Source: Desulfobacterales bacterium
GTDB taxonomy: Bacteria > Desulfobacterota > Desulfobacteria > Desulfobacterales > Desulfosalsimonadaceae
Assembly: GCA_034520365.1 (NCBI GenBank)
Contig: JAXHNP010000002.1
Span: 372,001 to 436,000 of the forward strand
Length of the DNA: 64,000 nt
Direction: 5' to 3'
Shown here in pieces: positions 1-10,500 of the stretch; position 1 is the first letter of the stretch, and each line of letters begins with the position of its first letter. A model generated the notes under the pieces. That model was not told the DNA's origin. It did not search any database and saw nothing but the letters and a program-made list of their open reading frames with translations. Position numbers and translations under genes: made by a program.

Positions 1-674
1 GGTACAAGCGAGGGACGTTCCATATAAAGGCCAAACGCCAGACAGGCCATGGCGGCTGTTAAACCGGCCGCAAACACGGTTTTCATCCGCCTTGGGCGGG
101 GCATCAATAAAAATGCCGCAATTATTAGCGGCAAATTGGCAAAAAAAAGCGCCTGAAAGGGGGACAGAAAAATAACCAGGGCAAAGGAAAACAGCGCCCC
201 GCCGGTCACATCGCCGATGTTATCGGTTATATAGATCCGGATTCCCGGATAATTGGGGATCAGCTTTTCCGCCACACTCAGGCTGTAGGGCAGGGCAAAA
301 CCCAAAACCAGGCAGTACGGGGCAATGGTTAAAAGCGTATAAATAAGGGTTGGGTAGAAGCCGACGGATGCGCCGTGAATAAAGAAGACATCCCGCAGTT
401 CCCGGATCGCATAAACCTCCAGCGGCGATAGCGCCACCAGTAGAAGCGAGAGCCAGCTAAGCCGCACAAGCGTTGCCCCCCGCCCGGCCGTTTTGGCCAG
501 CATGGTACCGATGCCCCCCAGCAGCAGCCAGTTGAAAAGAATCAGGGCAACGACGAATTCATTGCCGTTAAACAGGGACAGAAACTCCCGGATGACCAGC
601 AGCTGGGTAACCACCGAGGATATACCGGTGGTGATGACGACAAGGGCGATCAGCCGATCATTTGTGCTCTTCAA
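1..674 (-). CDS. Fused MFS/spermidine-synthase-like membrane protein, N-terminal part (partial)
   Basis: An open frame runs off the left edge. The visible 224 residues are very hydrophobic, with about six or seven membrane segments, and contain a DNIGDVTGGALFSF stretch typical of the membrane half of fused MFS/spermidine synthase proteins. The soluble aminopropyltransferase half would lie outside the window. The likely start is a TTG at 674, which overlaps the end of the upstream MEMO1-AMMECR1 gene by 17 bases, so the two are probably co-transcribed. An ATG at the overlap leads to an early stop and cannot be the start. The membrane nature is certain; the family assignment is from remembered motifs and the substrate is unknown. 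Confidence 0.7.
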   Translation of the reverse strand, partial: MKSTNDRLIALVVITTGISSVVTQLLVIREFLSLFNGNEFVVALILFNWLLLGGIGTMLAKTAGRGATLVRLSWLSLLLVALSPLEVYAIRELRDVFFIHGASVGFYPTLIYTLLTIAPYCLVLGFALPYSLSVAEKLIPNYPGIRIYITDNIGDVTGGALFSFALVIFLSPFQALFFANLPLIIAAFLLMPRPRRMKTVFAAGLTAAMACLAFGLYMERPSLV

Positions 675-2133
675 AATACTGTACCTGGTAGGTCAGAACT
701 TCCAGATCCCCCTTTTTCCATTTGTCCCCCGGCAATCCGGCTTTGAGACATAGATGGGACAAAAACGATTCTTTGTCCGGAAGCTGCTCCCAGACCTGCG
801 GAAGAAATGTTGAGCTGTGCATGCCCTTTTTAATAATTACCCCGTCCACCTGCGGCCGAATCTTGGCCAGAAGGTCATCCGCATCCTCGTATGAGAGAGG
901 CTGCGGTTCGGTCAGGAGGCTTACCTCAATTTCGATCTGATCAAGCTCCTCCCTGGAAAGCGCCGGGAACCGGGGATCACTGAATGCGGCATTAAGCGCG
1001 TTATCCTTAACCCCTTCTGCGAGCGGTTTATCCGGCAGCAGGTTGCCGATGCATCCGCGAAGCTGGTTGTTTTTGGTCAGAGTGACGAATGTGCCCCGCT
1101 TTGATTGGAAAACCCCATCAGACATACGGGATTCAACATCTGCTGCCGCATCCGGCTTAACACCGAGCCGGCCGGCAATGCTCTGCCGCGCCAGCCGGAC
1201 CAGCTGCTGCCCTTTTTCTTCGCTCATTTCATTTGACTGTGTCATGGCATCCTCTCCGTAAAAGGCGATGGCAGCATAGCCGACAACCTGCTGGCGGGGG
1301 CCTGCCGTATCTCCGCTGTTCTCATGAAAAAGCAGCACAGGCTCCCAGTTATGCTGTTTGGACAGATTGATCAAAACCTGAAGCCCGGCCAACCCGCACG
1401 CCCGGTTACTGCCATCTGCCAAATTCTTGTCATTTAGATTTAATATCCGGTTTATGGTCTGTTGATCGCGTTTATTGGCTTTTTCATATGAAAGATAATG
1501 CGAAAGATCCGTGCTGACAACCAGCAGGGTGGTATGATCATAGATGCTGTCAATGGCTCCTGCATATTGCTCAGTATCCCCCGGGCCCATGACAATCGGC
1601 ACCATCCGGAAATCCCGCAGCTTTGCCTGGAGAAACGGGAGAATGACCTCTATGCTGTGCTCTTTTTGATCCGATGCCGGAACATGCCGAAAGCAGTCAA
1701 ACCGGCGCCGCAATTGATCGGCATCCGGATGCAGATCGATTCGCCCCAGCGGGGTTTCATATGAATCCGCGTTGCTGATGGCGCAATTTCGAAACCCCAC
1801 GCGATGGTCGGGCCCAAGAACAATAACTTTTGAGAAGTCCGTGCCATCCAAAACCCTTGCTGCATGGGCCGCCGTGCGGCCCGAATAGATATATCCGGCA
1901 TGGGGCATCACCAGCGCCCGTAAATTTTTATCCGGCGACACCTGCATATTCGTTTTTTCGGCTTCTTTCAGGAATTCTTGTATTTGCCGATCCAGCTGTT
2001 CGGGATCTTCGGGATAGAATTTACCGGCAAATATAGCCTTTCGAATGCCGCCCGCATGAACCGGAATGGCACTCAAAAAAACAAATAAACAAAAAACTGT
2101 CAGCAGGTTAAATATTAAGCTGTTGATTTTCAT
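658..2133 (-). CDS. AmmeMemoRadiSam system protein B/A fusion (MEMO1 + AMMECR1)
   Basis: A 491-residue protein with an N-terminal hydrophobic segment (residues 1-27, ending VHAGG) that looks like a signal peptide. Residues about 30-295 form a MEMO1 domain: PHAGYIYSG at 77-85 and a downstream STDLSHY supply the His/Asp residues conserved in this family. Residues about 305-488 form an AMMECR1 domain with the hallmark LRGCIG. In many bacteria these domains are encoded beside a radical SAM partner (AmmeMemoRadiSam system); none is seen in this window. The biochemical role of both domains is unsettled. The 3' end overlaps the spermidine-synthase-like gene. An export signal on this fusion is unusual and implies a periplasmic location if it is real. 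Confidence 0.88.
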   Translation of the reverse strand: MKINSLIFNLLTVFCLFVFLSAIPVHAGGIRKAIFAGKFYPEDPEQLDRQIQEFLKEAEKTNMQVSPDKNLRALVMPHAGYIYSGRTAAHAARVLDGTDFSKVIVLGPDHRVGFRNCAISNADSYETPLGRIDLHPDADQLRRRFDCFRHVPASDQKEHSIEVILPFLQAKLRDFRMVPIVMGPGDTEQYAGAIDSIYDHTTLLVVSTDLSHYLSYEKANKRDQQTINRILNLNDKNLADGSNRACGLAGLQVLINLSKQHNWEPVLLFHENSGDTAGPRQQVVGYAAIAFYGEDAMTQSNEMSEEKGQQLVRLARQSIAGRLGVKPDAAADVESRMSDGVFQSKRGTFVTLTKNNQLRGCIGNLLPDKPLAEGVKDNALNAAFSDPRFPALSREELDQIEIEVSLLTEPQPLSYEDADDLLAKIRPQVDGVIIKKGMHSSTFLPQVWEQLPDKESFLSHLCLKAGLPGDKWKKGDLEVLTYQVQYFEEHK

Positions 2134-2258
2134 GATATTATAAGTAACAATAGGGTTAACATCCGTGTCCGAAAACGAATAAATTATCCAAGATACAATA
2201 CAATCTTGTCAAATAAAAATATATCGGCAAAAAAGAATTATAGACCTGAGACAGGTTC

Positions 2259-5087
2259 ATGAAAAAACGCCTGATTATCCTGAAATTCGAGTCAAGTGAG
2301 GATTTCTGCCGGTACTATGAAGAAATCCAGCAGAAACGCCTGCTTTTGCCGACGCGTACCCCTGTCGCCCACGGTACGCTGCTTGTTATCTCCCTGATTA
2401 TCCCGATGGTCAATCGTCTTTTTTCTTTGGAAGGAAGTGCCGGAAAACGCATAGATTCCCCAATAACCGGCATACAGGTCAATCTGGATGATAGTTTTGA
2501 TAATTTTATTTATGAACTTGACACCGAACTCTCTGCACACGATGAGTATGCGCAAAGACTTAACTGCGCGCCGTTTTATGAAGCGCCTGCAGACGACTCC
2601 GATGACGGGGAGCTTTCCCTGGATCTGGATTATGGCCGGCGTATCAGTATCGGGGAGGGTGCCGCGGCCCGTGCGCCTGAAGGCACGCCCAAACCCGCTG
2701 AACCGGAACCAGTGGAATCAAACGCGTCGATAACAGACGGGATCGAAATGCCGAATTCATCTGAGCAGCCGGATCCTTCCCAGGCCCCCGCGGCATTTGA
2801 ATGGATCCGCGAGGTCGTCTCCCATCAGGAATATGAAATCGAGGCCGAGGAACCGGCCGCTGATCACGGCCAAGCCCTTCATGATAAAAAGGACCTGACT
2901 GCTGAGGAGCGCCAGCGAGTGGAGCCGGTGGGACAGTTTATCATGAATTTAACCAAGGCGATCCTGCGCAGCGGCTACTATGATCCGGATCATCCGGGCT
3001 CGGTATCTGCCAAGCACGGGCTTTACGAAGAATTTCAAAAAGTGCTCTTTGATACCCGGGAACTAATGATCACCAAGGAAGAGACCCGCGAGCATGTGGA
3101 TTTTCTGATAACCGGGATTCTGGATCTGCCCGTGACCGTTCGGACCGTGGTGGGCCAGGGGAAAGCCGAACTGTTCGCCCCCAAACTGCACGAGTATTTT
3201 GCAAAAAAGGAACTGCTCAGCCTGGCTGTCAAAAAAGAGATTACCACTGATCATTTTGAAAAATTCATTGATATCATGAGTGACCCCAAAGTGGACCGCT
3301 CGGAAGACCGCAAACCCGGTCAGATTTTAACCGACGCCCTGGTGGCAGACGGGATCTCTGAAATTTCCGCCGTATTCTTTGATGACCGGTTAAACCTTGA
3401 GAAGGACCTGCCGTGGCGGGTTGAGATGGCCATGCACCGGCTGGCCAAGGACTTAAAGCTGCTGCCCATGTTCAAAGGCACGGAGTCGGATATCGTCTCC
3501 CAGATCAAGCAGCAGTCCATCCAGGATATCATTCGTCCCTTAAAGCACCCCAAACTGCTGAACGATTTTCTGGTCAACTGCTATATTATCGCCCAACACA
3601 TAGAAAACATGAAGCCGCGGGAGATTGAGCAGATTATCGTGGATTCGTTTCCAATCGACATGCTGCTGCCCACCTCCAATTATACCTTTGAAGAGCTTGA
3701 CCGCTTAAATGCCATGAAAGATGAGTATCCGGACAGCGCCAGTGTCGACCGGCGATTAAAGGGCATTAAGCGCATCCTTAAAATGGTGGCCCGCCGGGTC
3801 GTTTTGGACAAAGCCAAAGGCGGCCAGAACTTTCTGGCCCATTTATATGACAATCAAATCCTTAGCTTTGAAGAACTGCCGGCGGACGCCCAGTATGTCA
3901 TCAATACCCGGGAAATGGCGCGGGATGTTAAAGCCCATTTTTCCAGTTATGCCGAATCTGTGCGAAGTGCGGATGATGTGGATGATATTATTGTTTTTTT
4001 AAAGTGTTTCCGGCGGATCATGCCGCTTTTGATTGAAGACAGGGATTGGCGGCTTATTGCGGACATTTCAGATGTGATCGAGGTAAGCGCCGGCAGATTG
4101 CCGCGTCCCAAAAACCAATCCATTGACGCCCTGGCTGCGGAAACCGTTTACCTGAAGGCTGATAAAAACACGGATGCCTCGGATGCAGACAAAAATGAAA
4201 CCGTGCAAAGTGCGCTTGACTATGTATTCATGGATCAAGCCCATGCCCTGGCCGAGGCCTATGAACTCGTTGATCCGGAAGAACGAAAACACCTGGACCC
4301 CATTTTTGACTGCCTGGGCTATTTAGGCGTAGAAACAGTAGGCCGGATCCTGGCGAATACACCGGACCGTCAGTTGCGCGGCCATATCGTGAACTGGCTG
4401 ATACAAAAAAAAGCGGCTTCCCGGAAATGGGCGCACCGGATTCTAAAAAAGCCGAATCACAAATGGTATTTGTACAGAAATGCCATGCTGATTCTTCGGG
4501 AAGTCAGCGATGACCCGGCTGATGCGGACAGCATCCGGCCGTTTTTAGATGATACAAACGCCAGGCTGCGGCTCGAGGCCCTAAATGTTATTTCCAGTCT
4601 TAAGCCCAATGATTTGGAAACACTTATCATCACAAGTTTGGGGGATTCAGACTCCCGGATCAACTGGCAGGCGGTCAAAGCCCTGGGCGAACTCCCTTCG
4701 GTCAGCACCGGCAGCATACAAGAAATTCTCGACATGCTGACCCTTGAGCCACCGGACCCGGAAAATGCATCAACACATTTCCGGCACGTATCCCTTCTGA
4801 TCAGCACCATCAACGGCCTGCGCCAGATTCCCATGCGCGGCCGCATTGAATCCGATATCATCCGCCTGGGCGAACAGATCGCCTTTAAGGATAAAAAATG
4901 GCGGCAAATTCTTAAACGGGTGGTGGGCGCAGAAGATGCATCGGTGATATTAAAGGCGGCTATTCCACTGCTCGGCCGCATCGGCGGAACGGAAGCCGAA
5001 GCCTTTCTGAAAAAGCTCACCAAAAGCCGGCCGGACCTGTCCACGGCAATCAATGAGGCTCTTGAGAGTATCCAAAAGCGCGCCTAA
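2259..5087 (+). CDS. Large HEAT-repeat protein with PilZ-like N-terminus
   Basis: A 942-residue soluble protein without a signal peptide. Residues about 1-95 resemble a PilZ-like beta fold (FCRYYEEIQQK, then a stretch of beta strands) but lack the RxxxR and (D/N)xSxxG c-di-GMP motifs. A low-complexity, Pro/Glu-rich linker follows (about 120-200), then a long helical region. The last 250 residues read as HEAT-like repeats (for example RLRLEALNVISSLKPNDLETLIITSLGDSDSRINWQAVKALG, split here across two helices pairs), suggesting a protein-binding scaffold. The ATG follows GAGACAGG. It is divergently transcribed from the MEMO1 gene across 125 bases. Specific function unknown; a link to c-di-GMP or motility control is only a guess from the PilZ-like start. 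Confidence 0.75.
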   Translation: MKKRLIILKFESSEDFCRYYEEIQQKRLLLPTRTPVAHGTLLVISLIIPMVNRLFSLEGSAGKRIDSPITGIQVNLDDSFDNFIYELDTELSAHDEYAQRLNCAPFYEAPADDSDDGELSLDLDYGRRISIGEGAAARAPEGTPKPAEPEPVESNASITDGIEMPNSSEQPDPSQAPAAFEWIREVVSHQEYEIEAEEPAADHGQALHDKKDLTAEERQRVEPVGQFIMNLTKAILRSGYYDPDHPGSVSAKHGLYEEFQKVLFDTRELMITKEETREHVDFLITGILDLPVTVRTVVGQGKAELFAPKLHEYFAKKELLSLAVKKEITTDHFEKFIDIMSDPKVDRSEDRKPGQILTDALVADGISEISAVFFDDRLNLEKDLPWRVEMAMHRLAKDLKLLPMFKGTESDIVSQIKQQSIQDIIRPLKHPKLLNDFLVNCYIIAQHIENMKPREIEQIIVDSFPIDMLLPTSNYTFEELDRLNAMKDEYPDSASVDRRLKGIKRILKMVARRVVLDKAKGGQNFLAHLYDNQILSFEELPADAQYVINTREMARDVKAHFSSYAESVRSADDVDDIIVFLKCFRRIMPLLIEDRDWRLIADISDVIEVSAGRLPRPKNQSIDALAAETVYLKADKNTDASDADKNETVQSALDYVFMDQAHALAEAYELVDPEERKHLDPIFDCLGYLGVETVGRILANTPDRQLRGHIVNWLIQKKAASRKWAHRILKKPNHKWYLYRNAMLILREVSDDPADADSIRPFLDDTNARLRLEALNVISSLKPNDLETLIITSLGDSDSRINWQAVKALGELPSVSTGSIQEILDMLTLEPPDPENASTHFRHVSLLISTINGLRQIPMRGRIESDIIRLGEQIAFKDKKWRQILKRVVGAEDASVILKAAIPLLGRIGGTEAEAFLKKLTKSRPDLSTAINEALESIQKRA

Positions 5088-5115
5088 ATCAATCAGCGAT
5101 CCGGTTTACGTCTGT

Positions 5116-5973
5116 TTAATCCATATGCTTTTCATGGATCATCATGCTCCCGGCGGGGCAATCCGTATGGGCGGCCACCACCGGACATTTGACCTTAAAA
5201 ATAAAGAAAATATGCTGATTCGCGTCTGACAGGGATTCAAAGTTGCCCTGGCCCTTTGCCACCACCAGATCCGCATCTTTGAAAGCCTGCTGAAAGGATT
5301 CGCTGCACTGCTCCAAAATCGTGCCTGGTGCGTCCGATCCGTTGTCCATCACATCCACCAGTTCCGTTATACCGGTGAATTCTGCATCCGCGCGCGTGGC
5401 ATCATTGATGACCGGGCCGCCGCGCACCACATAGGTGATGCGGTCCCGCTCAAGGGTTTCAATCAGCAGCCGGTCAAAAACGATTTCCCCGGTATTGTCG
5501 CCTAAGAACAGGATGTTCCGGGCAGATGCCATGGCCGCCTGAAACGCGCTGACATCTCCCTCCAGGGGTTGGGTCAGGGACTGTTCTATCACCGAGGCGA
5601 CTTCCGCCTGATTTACGGATTCCGCCAGCCCGAAGTCAATGATGTTTCCGGCAATAGAGAGGCGGATGGCCGCTTCAAGGGGATTTTTCGACTGCCCGAT
5701 GGTTTGTTTTAACTGCGGATAAAGCGACAGTCCAAATTCATTGTATTGCTTTTTGACCGCCGCATAGGGGTCGCTGTTGCCTGTGGCCGCCCGGATGATT
5801 TGATGGATGCGCTGGCCCATCAGGGGCGGCGGCTGATTGAGGTTCATGCCGGCGACATCTGAAAGGACGCACCGCAATACATGTTCATGCACATGGGTAT
5901 CAGCGGTCGCAAGCCTTGCAGCATTTAATGCCTGTTTCAGAAAACAGGGGATACATTCGTGATAGGTCTGCAT
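5116..5973 (-). CDS. DUF89/ARMT1-like damage-control phosphatase
   Basis: A 285-residue protein beginning with the CxxC pair (Cys7, Cys10) usual in prokaryotic DUF89 proteins. The conserved metal-site segment GDNTGEIVFDR lies at 158-168 and a VVAKGQGNFESL motif follows around 235. Family members are metal-dependent phosphatases that act on damaged or surplus phosphometabolites; the substrate cannot be told from sequence. It is the last gene of the minus-strand cluster that starts near 20084, 44 bases after the M48 peptidase gene, so co-transcription is likely although a metabolic phosphatase is a surprising partner for envelope genes. The gene ends convergent with the HEAT-repeat gene, with no clear terminator in the 28 bases between them. 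Confidence 0.85.
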   Translation of the reverse strand: MQTYHECIPCFLKQALNAARLATADTHVHEHVLRCVLSDVAGMNLNQPPPLMGQRIHQIIRAATGNSDPYAAVKKQYNEFGLSLYPQLKQTIGQSKNPLEAAIRLSIAGNIIDFGLAESVNQAEVASVIEQSLTQPLEGDVSAFQAAMASARNILFLGDNTGEIVFDRLLIETLERDRITYVVRGGPVINDATRADAEFTGITELVDVMDNGSDAPGTILEQCSESFQQAFKDADLVVAKGQGNFESLSDANQHIFFIFKVKCPVVAAHTDCPAGSMMIHEKHMD

Positions 5974-6017
5974 AGATGTCTTTTCTGTTGATCAGTTTTA
6001 AATCTGTACCATAGAGG

Positions 6018-6950
6018 TTAAAAACGCTCCCGGTAGGCAATAAACCGGTCTTTGACCGTGGCCAAGGCTGATGCATCCGGATAGTCCTTAAGGTGGTCAT
6101 AACATCTTTCAAGCCGGGCATCCAGCGGCGGATGGGTGGAAAACCAGGAGCCCTTGTGCGTGGCGGCCGCCTGCTTGGCCTTAAGCATCTCCAGCACCCG
6201 GATCATGCCCCGCGGGTCATAACCGGTGCGGTAGCCGAATTCCATGCCGGATTTGTCCGCTTCAAACTCCATATTCTTGTCAAGGCCTTTATCAAAGAGC
6301 ACGGTCTGAAGATCGCCGATCATCGAGCGGTATTTCTTGCCCTCCTCGCTGTCCATATTAATGGTGCCGATCTTGCCCAGGCCTTCTAAGAATTTGGCCC
6401 GTCGGATGGACTGCAGGGCATGCTTATGCGATACATGGCCCACCTCATGGGCCAGTACGCAGGCCAGTTCGGCCTCATCGGACATGGACCGGACCAGCTG
6501 GGAACTCAGAAAAATAATCCCGCCCGGACAGGCAAACGCATTGTATAAAGGGCTTTCAACAACGACAAAATAATAGTTGATACCTGGCCGGATGGAATTT
6601 CCGGCCGCTGCTTTGCCGAGAATATTGACATATTCCTGGAGTTTTTTATCCGCCACCGGCAGTCCGTAACGCTGGAAGCCCTCAAGGGCCAGAGTTTCGC
6701 CGATATGGAATTCAGTCTCGTAATCCATGCCTTTCGCACTCTGGGCGATGCTGCCCAGCCCCTCCGCTGCCTGTCTGGCCTTCTGGATATCCTCGTTTTT
6801 GCCTTCCGGATCAAGGATTTTAAAAAGATCCATGGCATAGGCCGGGCTGGCCAGGCCAATGGCCAGTGGCGCGGCCAGTTTCAGGAACTGGCGCCGGGTC
6901 TTAAATTTTTGATGGCTGCCTTTTTTACCCATAATCCTATCCCCCATCAT
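6018..6950 (-). CDS. M48 family zinc metallopeptidase, exported
   Basis: A 310-residue peptidase with HEVGH at 168-172 (two zinc histidines plus the catalytic Glu) and FEAD near 229-232 supplying the third zinc ligand, the M48 signature. The N-terminus has a twin-arginine-like KTRRQFLKL followed by a hydrophobic stretch ending SPAYA, so it is probably exported, perhaps folded with its zinc. Periplasmic M48 enzymes (YggG/LoiP, YcaL, BepA) act in outer-membrane protein quality control. Its ATG overlaps the SH3 gene stop (TAATG), indicating translational coupling. An alternative start is 6932, which has GGGGGA at good spacing. Position in the operon suggests it handles the same envelope process as the CHAT and YdbH-like proteins. 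Confidence 0.9.
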   Translation of the reverse strand: MMGDRIMGKKGSHQKFKTRRQFLKLAAPLAIGLASPAYAMDLFKILDPEGKNEDIQKARQAAEGLGSIAQSAKGMDYETEFHIGETLALEGFQRYGLPVADKKLQEYVNILGKAAAGNSIRPGINYYFVVVESPLYNAFACPGGIIFLSSQLVRSMSDEAELACVLAHEVGHVSHKHALQSIRRAKFLEGLGKIGTINMDSEEGKKYRSMIGDLQTVLFDKGLDKNMEFEADKSGMEFGYRTGYDPRGMIRVLEMLKAKQAAATHKGSWFSTHPPLDARLERCYDHLKDYPDASALATVKDRFIAYRERF

Positions 6951-7489
6951 TATTCGGCGTATTCGCCGACATGGCCGTTTTCTAAAAATGATTCGAGTTC
7001 GCGCGCTGAGATGGATATGGAAAGCACCTGATCCAGCGCTTCCCGGCTTTGCTTCGGCGTACCGGTTTTCTCCGCATACGCCTTCGCCTCAGGCGAAAGC
7101 CCCCGGATACTGCGGGCACTGTCAGCGGTCTCGGTTTCAACCGAGCTGCCCCCTAATCCGCCGAGCAGTCCGCCGATGCCGCCGCCCTCATCTTCTTTTT
7201 CGCTATCTGCGATTTCTGGTTTGGTTTCAGAAACTTTGCCCCGGTAGACCCAGCCGGTCCGGCCATTTTCCGTGGTGACCTGATACCATCTGGATTCATA
7301 GGCCTGAACCGAAAGCTCGGCCCCGCGCTGAAGTTCGGCAATGGTATCCGAAGAAATAAAGCGTTCGGCTTTTAGATCCGCGCTCCCGGAAGTCACCCAG
7401 AGGATTTCTTCGCCTTCCGCAAAAGCAAGGCCTGCCGCTGCCAGACAGAAAACGGCCAGAAAAAACATCAGTTGAATGCGTGTTTTCAT
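6950..7489 (-). CDS. Secreted bacterial SH3-domain protein
   Basis: A 179-residue protein with a cleavable-looking signal peptide (residues 1-24, ending GLAFA). A bacterial SH3 domain follows (about 28-90), with the usual YQVTTENGRTGWVYRGKVS ending. The remainder is a Gly/Glu-rich linker and a short helical tail that mentions no known domain. SH3b domains commonly bind peptidoglycan or peptides. It lies 15 bases after the giant CHAT gene and overlaps the M48 gene by one base, so it probably serves as an adaptor or anchor for one of these two exported proteases. That role is inferred from position only. Confidence 0.8.
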   Translation of the reverse strand: MKTRIQLMFFLAVFCLAAAGLAFAEGEEILWVTSGSADLKAERFISSDTIAELQRGAELSVQAYESRWYQVTTENGRTGWVYRGKVSETKPEIADSEKEDEGGGIGGLLGGLGGSSVETETADSARSIRGLSPEAKAYAEKTGTPKQSREALDQVLSISISARELESFLENGHVGEYAE

Positions 7490-7504
7490 TTTTACTCCTC
7501 TTTT

Positions 7505-10500
7505 TTATTTAAAATCCCCCACCAATGTAAACGCGCCCCAGTAGCCCGGGTGCGGGTATCGGCCCTTTACGTGACGGGCGGCGGCGCGCAGGCTGTCCGC
7601 CTTATTGTTCACCGTATACCGGCGGTAGAAGGTCTTTATCAACATGGCGGTGGATACATCGCTTACCCGCCAGAGGCTTGAAATTATCGTGTGGGTGCCG
7701 GCATAAAAAAACGAGCGGTTCAATCCGATGATTTCATCCCCGGCTTCCACTTTTCCCAGGCCGGTCTGGCACGCACTTAAGCATACCATATCCGCCCGGA
7801 TATCCAAGCCGAAAACTTCAGCCGCCCGCAGATTCCCGTCGGCTGTCAGGTCGGATAGACTTTTGGCGCCCGCCGGCCGGCTCAACTTGATGGCGGACAT
7901 CAGCGGATTGACAGGATCAAATTCGCCGTGCGAGGCAATATGGATGATATCAAACCGGGCGATATTTTCTACCACCCAGGCCTCGGTCGCCTTCTCCCCG
8001 ATGAGGGTGGTGATCTCCGGAAAATTCCAGTGGATGGAGTTTACCTCCTGCTCGGCAAAGGGCAGTTCCAGGGCCGGGTTTTCCAAATCCGGGTTGCCGA
8101 TGGCAAGGACCTGGAGCTGGAGCTTGGGCCGCTTGATCCTTCGGGGCAGAGTATAATCCAGCACACTGGCGCTTGGCAGATAAAAAAGCGAAAACTCGTC
8201 AATCAGAAAATTCTCTCCGCTTGACAGGGTGGCAAAGGAGAGATAGTGCAGCGATCCATGGGGAATGATCCCCAGCGTATGGATGCCGTCAAGGGCCTCT
8301 ATGACCGGCGCGATCAGCCGGTCGTACAGCTCTTTTGAATGGGTTTCATAGGGTTCCAGGTTCTGAATGATCCGCCGGTACCTATGCACCCGGGAGTTTA
8401 ACCGGCTTTGATCCGAGGGAATGCGGAAAAGCCGGACCGGGGCATCGCCTGAGCCTGAGCCCGTCTGCGGATTTTTAAGCACCCAGCAGAGGAGTTCATC
8501 ATCCAGTACATAATAGGACAAAAGCCCGGCGTCGGTTTCCAGGCGGCTGACAATTTTATCAGCACTTACGGTCGGAATGGAAATAAGTGTTGAGAGACGC
8601 GGGTGTTTGGCCTGGATATCCAGCATCAGGTTCTGCCGCTCATTTTTTAAATTTTTAAGCGCCGCCTGATAGGTTTGGACTTCACCCGCGTTTTCGGCAG
8701 CCGCCAGAAGCTGCTCAGTCGCCTCGATTTCAGCGGCCAGCACGGCCTGTTTATCATAGAGTTCGGTTTCAATCGCACTTCCCAGCGAAATTCGCTGGGT
8801 GCCCAGAAGATCGATGAAATTTCTGGATCGGGAGCGTTCCGCGATTTCAAACGCCGCCTCCGGCTGCGCCATATCCGCCAAAAGGCGGACCAGATCTTTA
8901 TACACATCAAGCCGGTTTTCCATGAAATTTTCCTTGAGCTCTTTTACCTTTATGGCAGAGCGCATGGATTCGATGATGTCAATTGCATCGCGCAGATAGG
9001 TTTCAGCCGCCTCCCGGTCGTTTTCAAGGGCAAGGCTCACCCGGCCCAGGCCGTAAAGCGCCCGCCAATGGGTTTCCTTTATCCGCATTTTTTTTGACAG
9101 CGAAAGCGCCTCAGAATAGGCGTCTTTGGCGGATTCATAGGTTTTTAGGGCAAGCAGCGCATTGCCCAGGCCGAGCCGGGCTTTGGCGGCATTAATCTGA
9201 TTGCCGATGGCATTTGACAGCTCAAATGCCTTTTCAAATAGCGGCACGGCAGTCTCTGGCTGCTTCATTTCAAGATAGGTCAGCCCTTTGTTCCGATAAT
9301 CATAGGCCATGGCCCATTTGGATTGGAGCTCTGTATCAATGGCCAGGGCCTGATCAAATGTCTCAAGGGCTTTCTCATAGTCGCCCCGCTCCCGGTGCAC
9401 CAGGCCGATGTTGTTCAGGGTGGAGGCGATTTCATCCGGCCGGATATCAAGCTGCCGGGCCTGTTTAAGGGCAATTTCCAGTTCCGTCAGGGATTTTTCA
9501 AAGTTCCCGAGCGACCACCAGATCAGCCCGGCCGTGTTTTTGGAGATCACTTCAAGCAGCGGGTAGTCTGTTTGCTCGGCCAGCTCATGGCACTTTCGCT
9601 GAAGCTTGAAGGCGGTTTCAAAATCCCCCTGGAACCAGGCATTGTTTGCCTGTTCGATGATGATTTTGGCTTTAAGCCGATTTTCATTTAGGCCGCTGCC
9701 GGCAGCCATTGAAAGCGCCTTCTCATACTGGTTCTCGGCTTTGGGAAAAATACCCAGCAGGCGATAGCATCGGCCGATATTCAGGCGGGCCTCTGCGGTT
9801 TTTTCCGGGTTGTCCATCTCCTTGTACAGGGCAAGGGCTTTTTCATAGTGCTGGATGGACTCGGGGTAGCGGTTTAACCTGAGATCATGGATGCGGCCGA
9901 TGTTTAGATGCTGGGCGGCCAGCATCTGGCGGTCATTGATGTCCCGGCTTAATTGGGCCGCTTTTTGAAACCGGCTTAGTGCGGATTCATAATGGGTGGC
10001 ATTCTCCAGAACCACCCCCAGATCCTTCATGGCAGCGGCCAGCTTCTGATCCGCGCCCAGCATGGCGAACATATCCACTGCCGTCTCGATCACCGGCACG
10101 GCCCGGTCATATTGGCTTTTCCGGGCATGGATGAGGCCCAGGGTCAGCATGGCCTCGGCATGGGCGCGGCTGTCCGGCTTTTCGGCTTCGAGTATTTCTG
10201 TCAGTTTCTCTGCAAACGCAAGCGCCTTTTCCAGATGTCCCGCCTGATATGCGGATTCCCGGCCAAACTGGTACAAGGCCGGCAGGTATTGGCTGAAATC
10301 CGGAACCTCAGAAGCGATGGATACGGCATGCTCAAAGTTGACCAGCGCTTCTTTCGGGTTGCCCTGATCAAAGGCTGAGCGGCCGGCCTTGATATAAGCG
10401 ATAAAGTTTTTTCTGGCAAACTCGGCGGATTCATCCGGGGTCATGCCGGCATCCCCGATATAAAGCGGCCGGAAAGGTTGGCCCGTCATGGCAGTGGCAT

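Noticed and set aside
4457-5053. A 198-codon minus-strand frame inside the HEAT-repeat gene
   Set aside because: It lies wholly antisense to a gene with clear repeat structure, and its residues are Ser/Arg-rich with no motif.
9323-9691. A 122-codon plus-strand frame inside the second TPR array
   Set aside because: Antisense to the TPR array; no motif and no plausible start.
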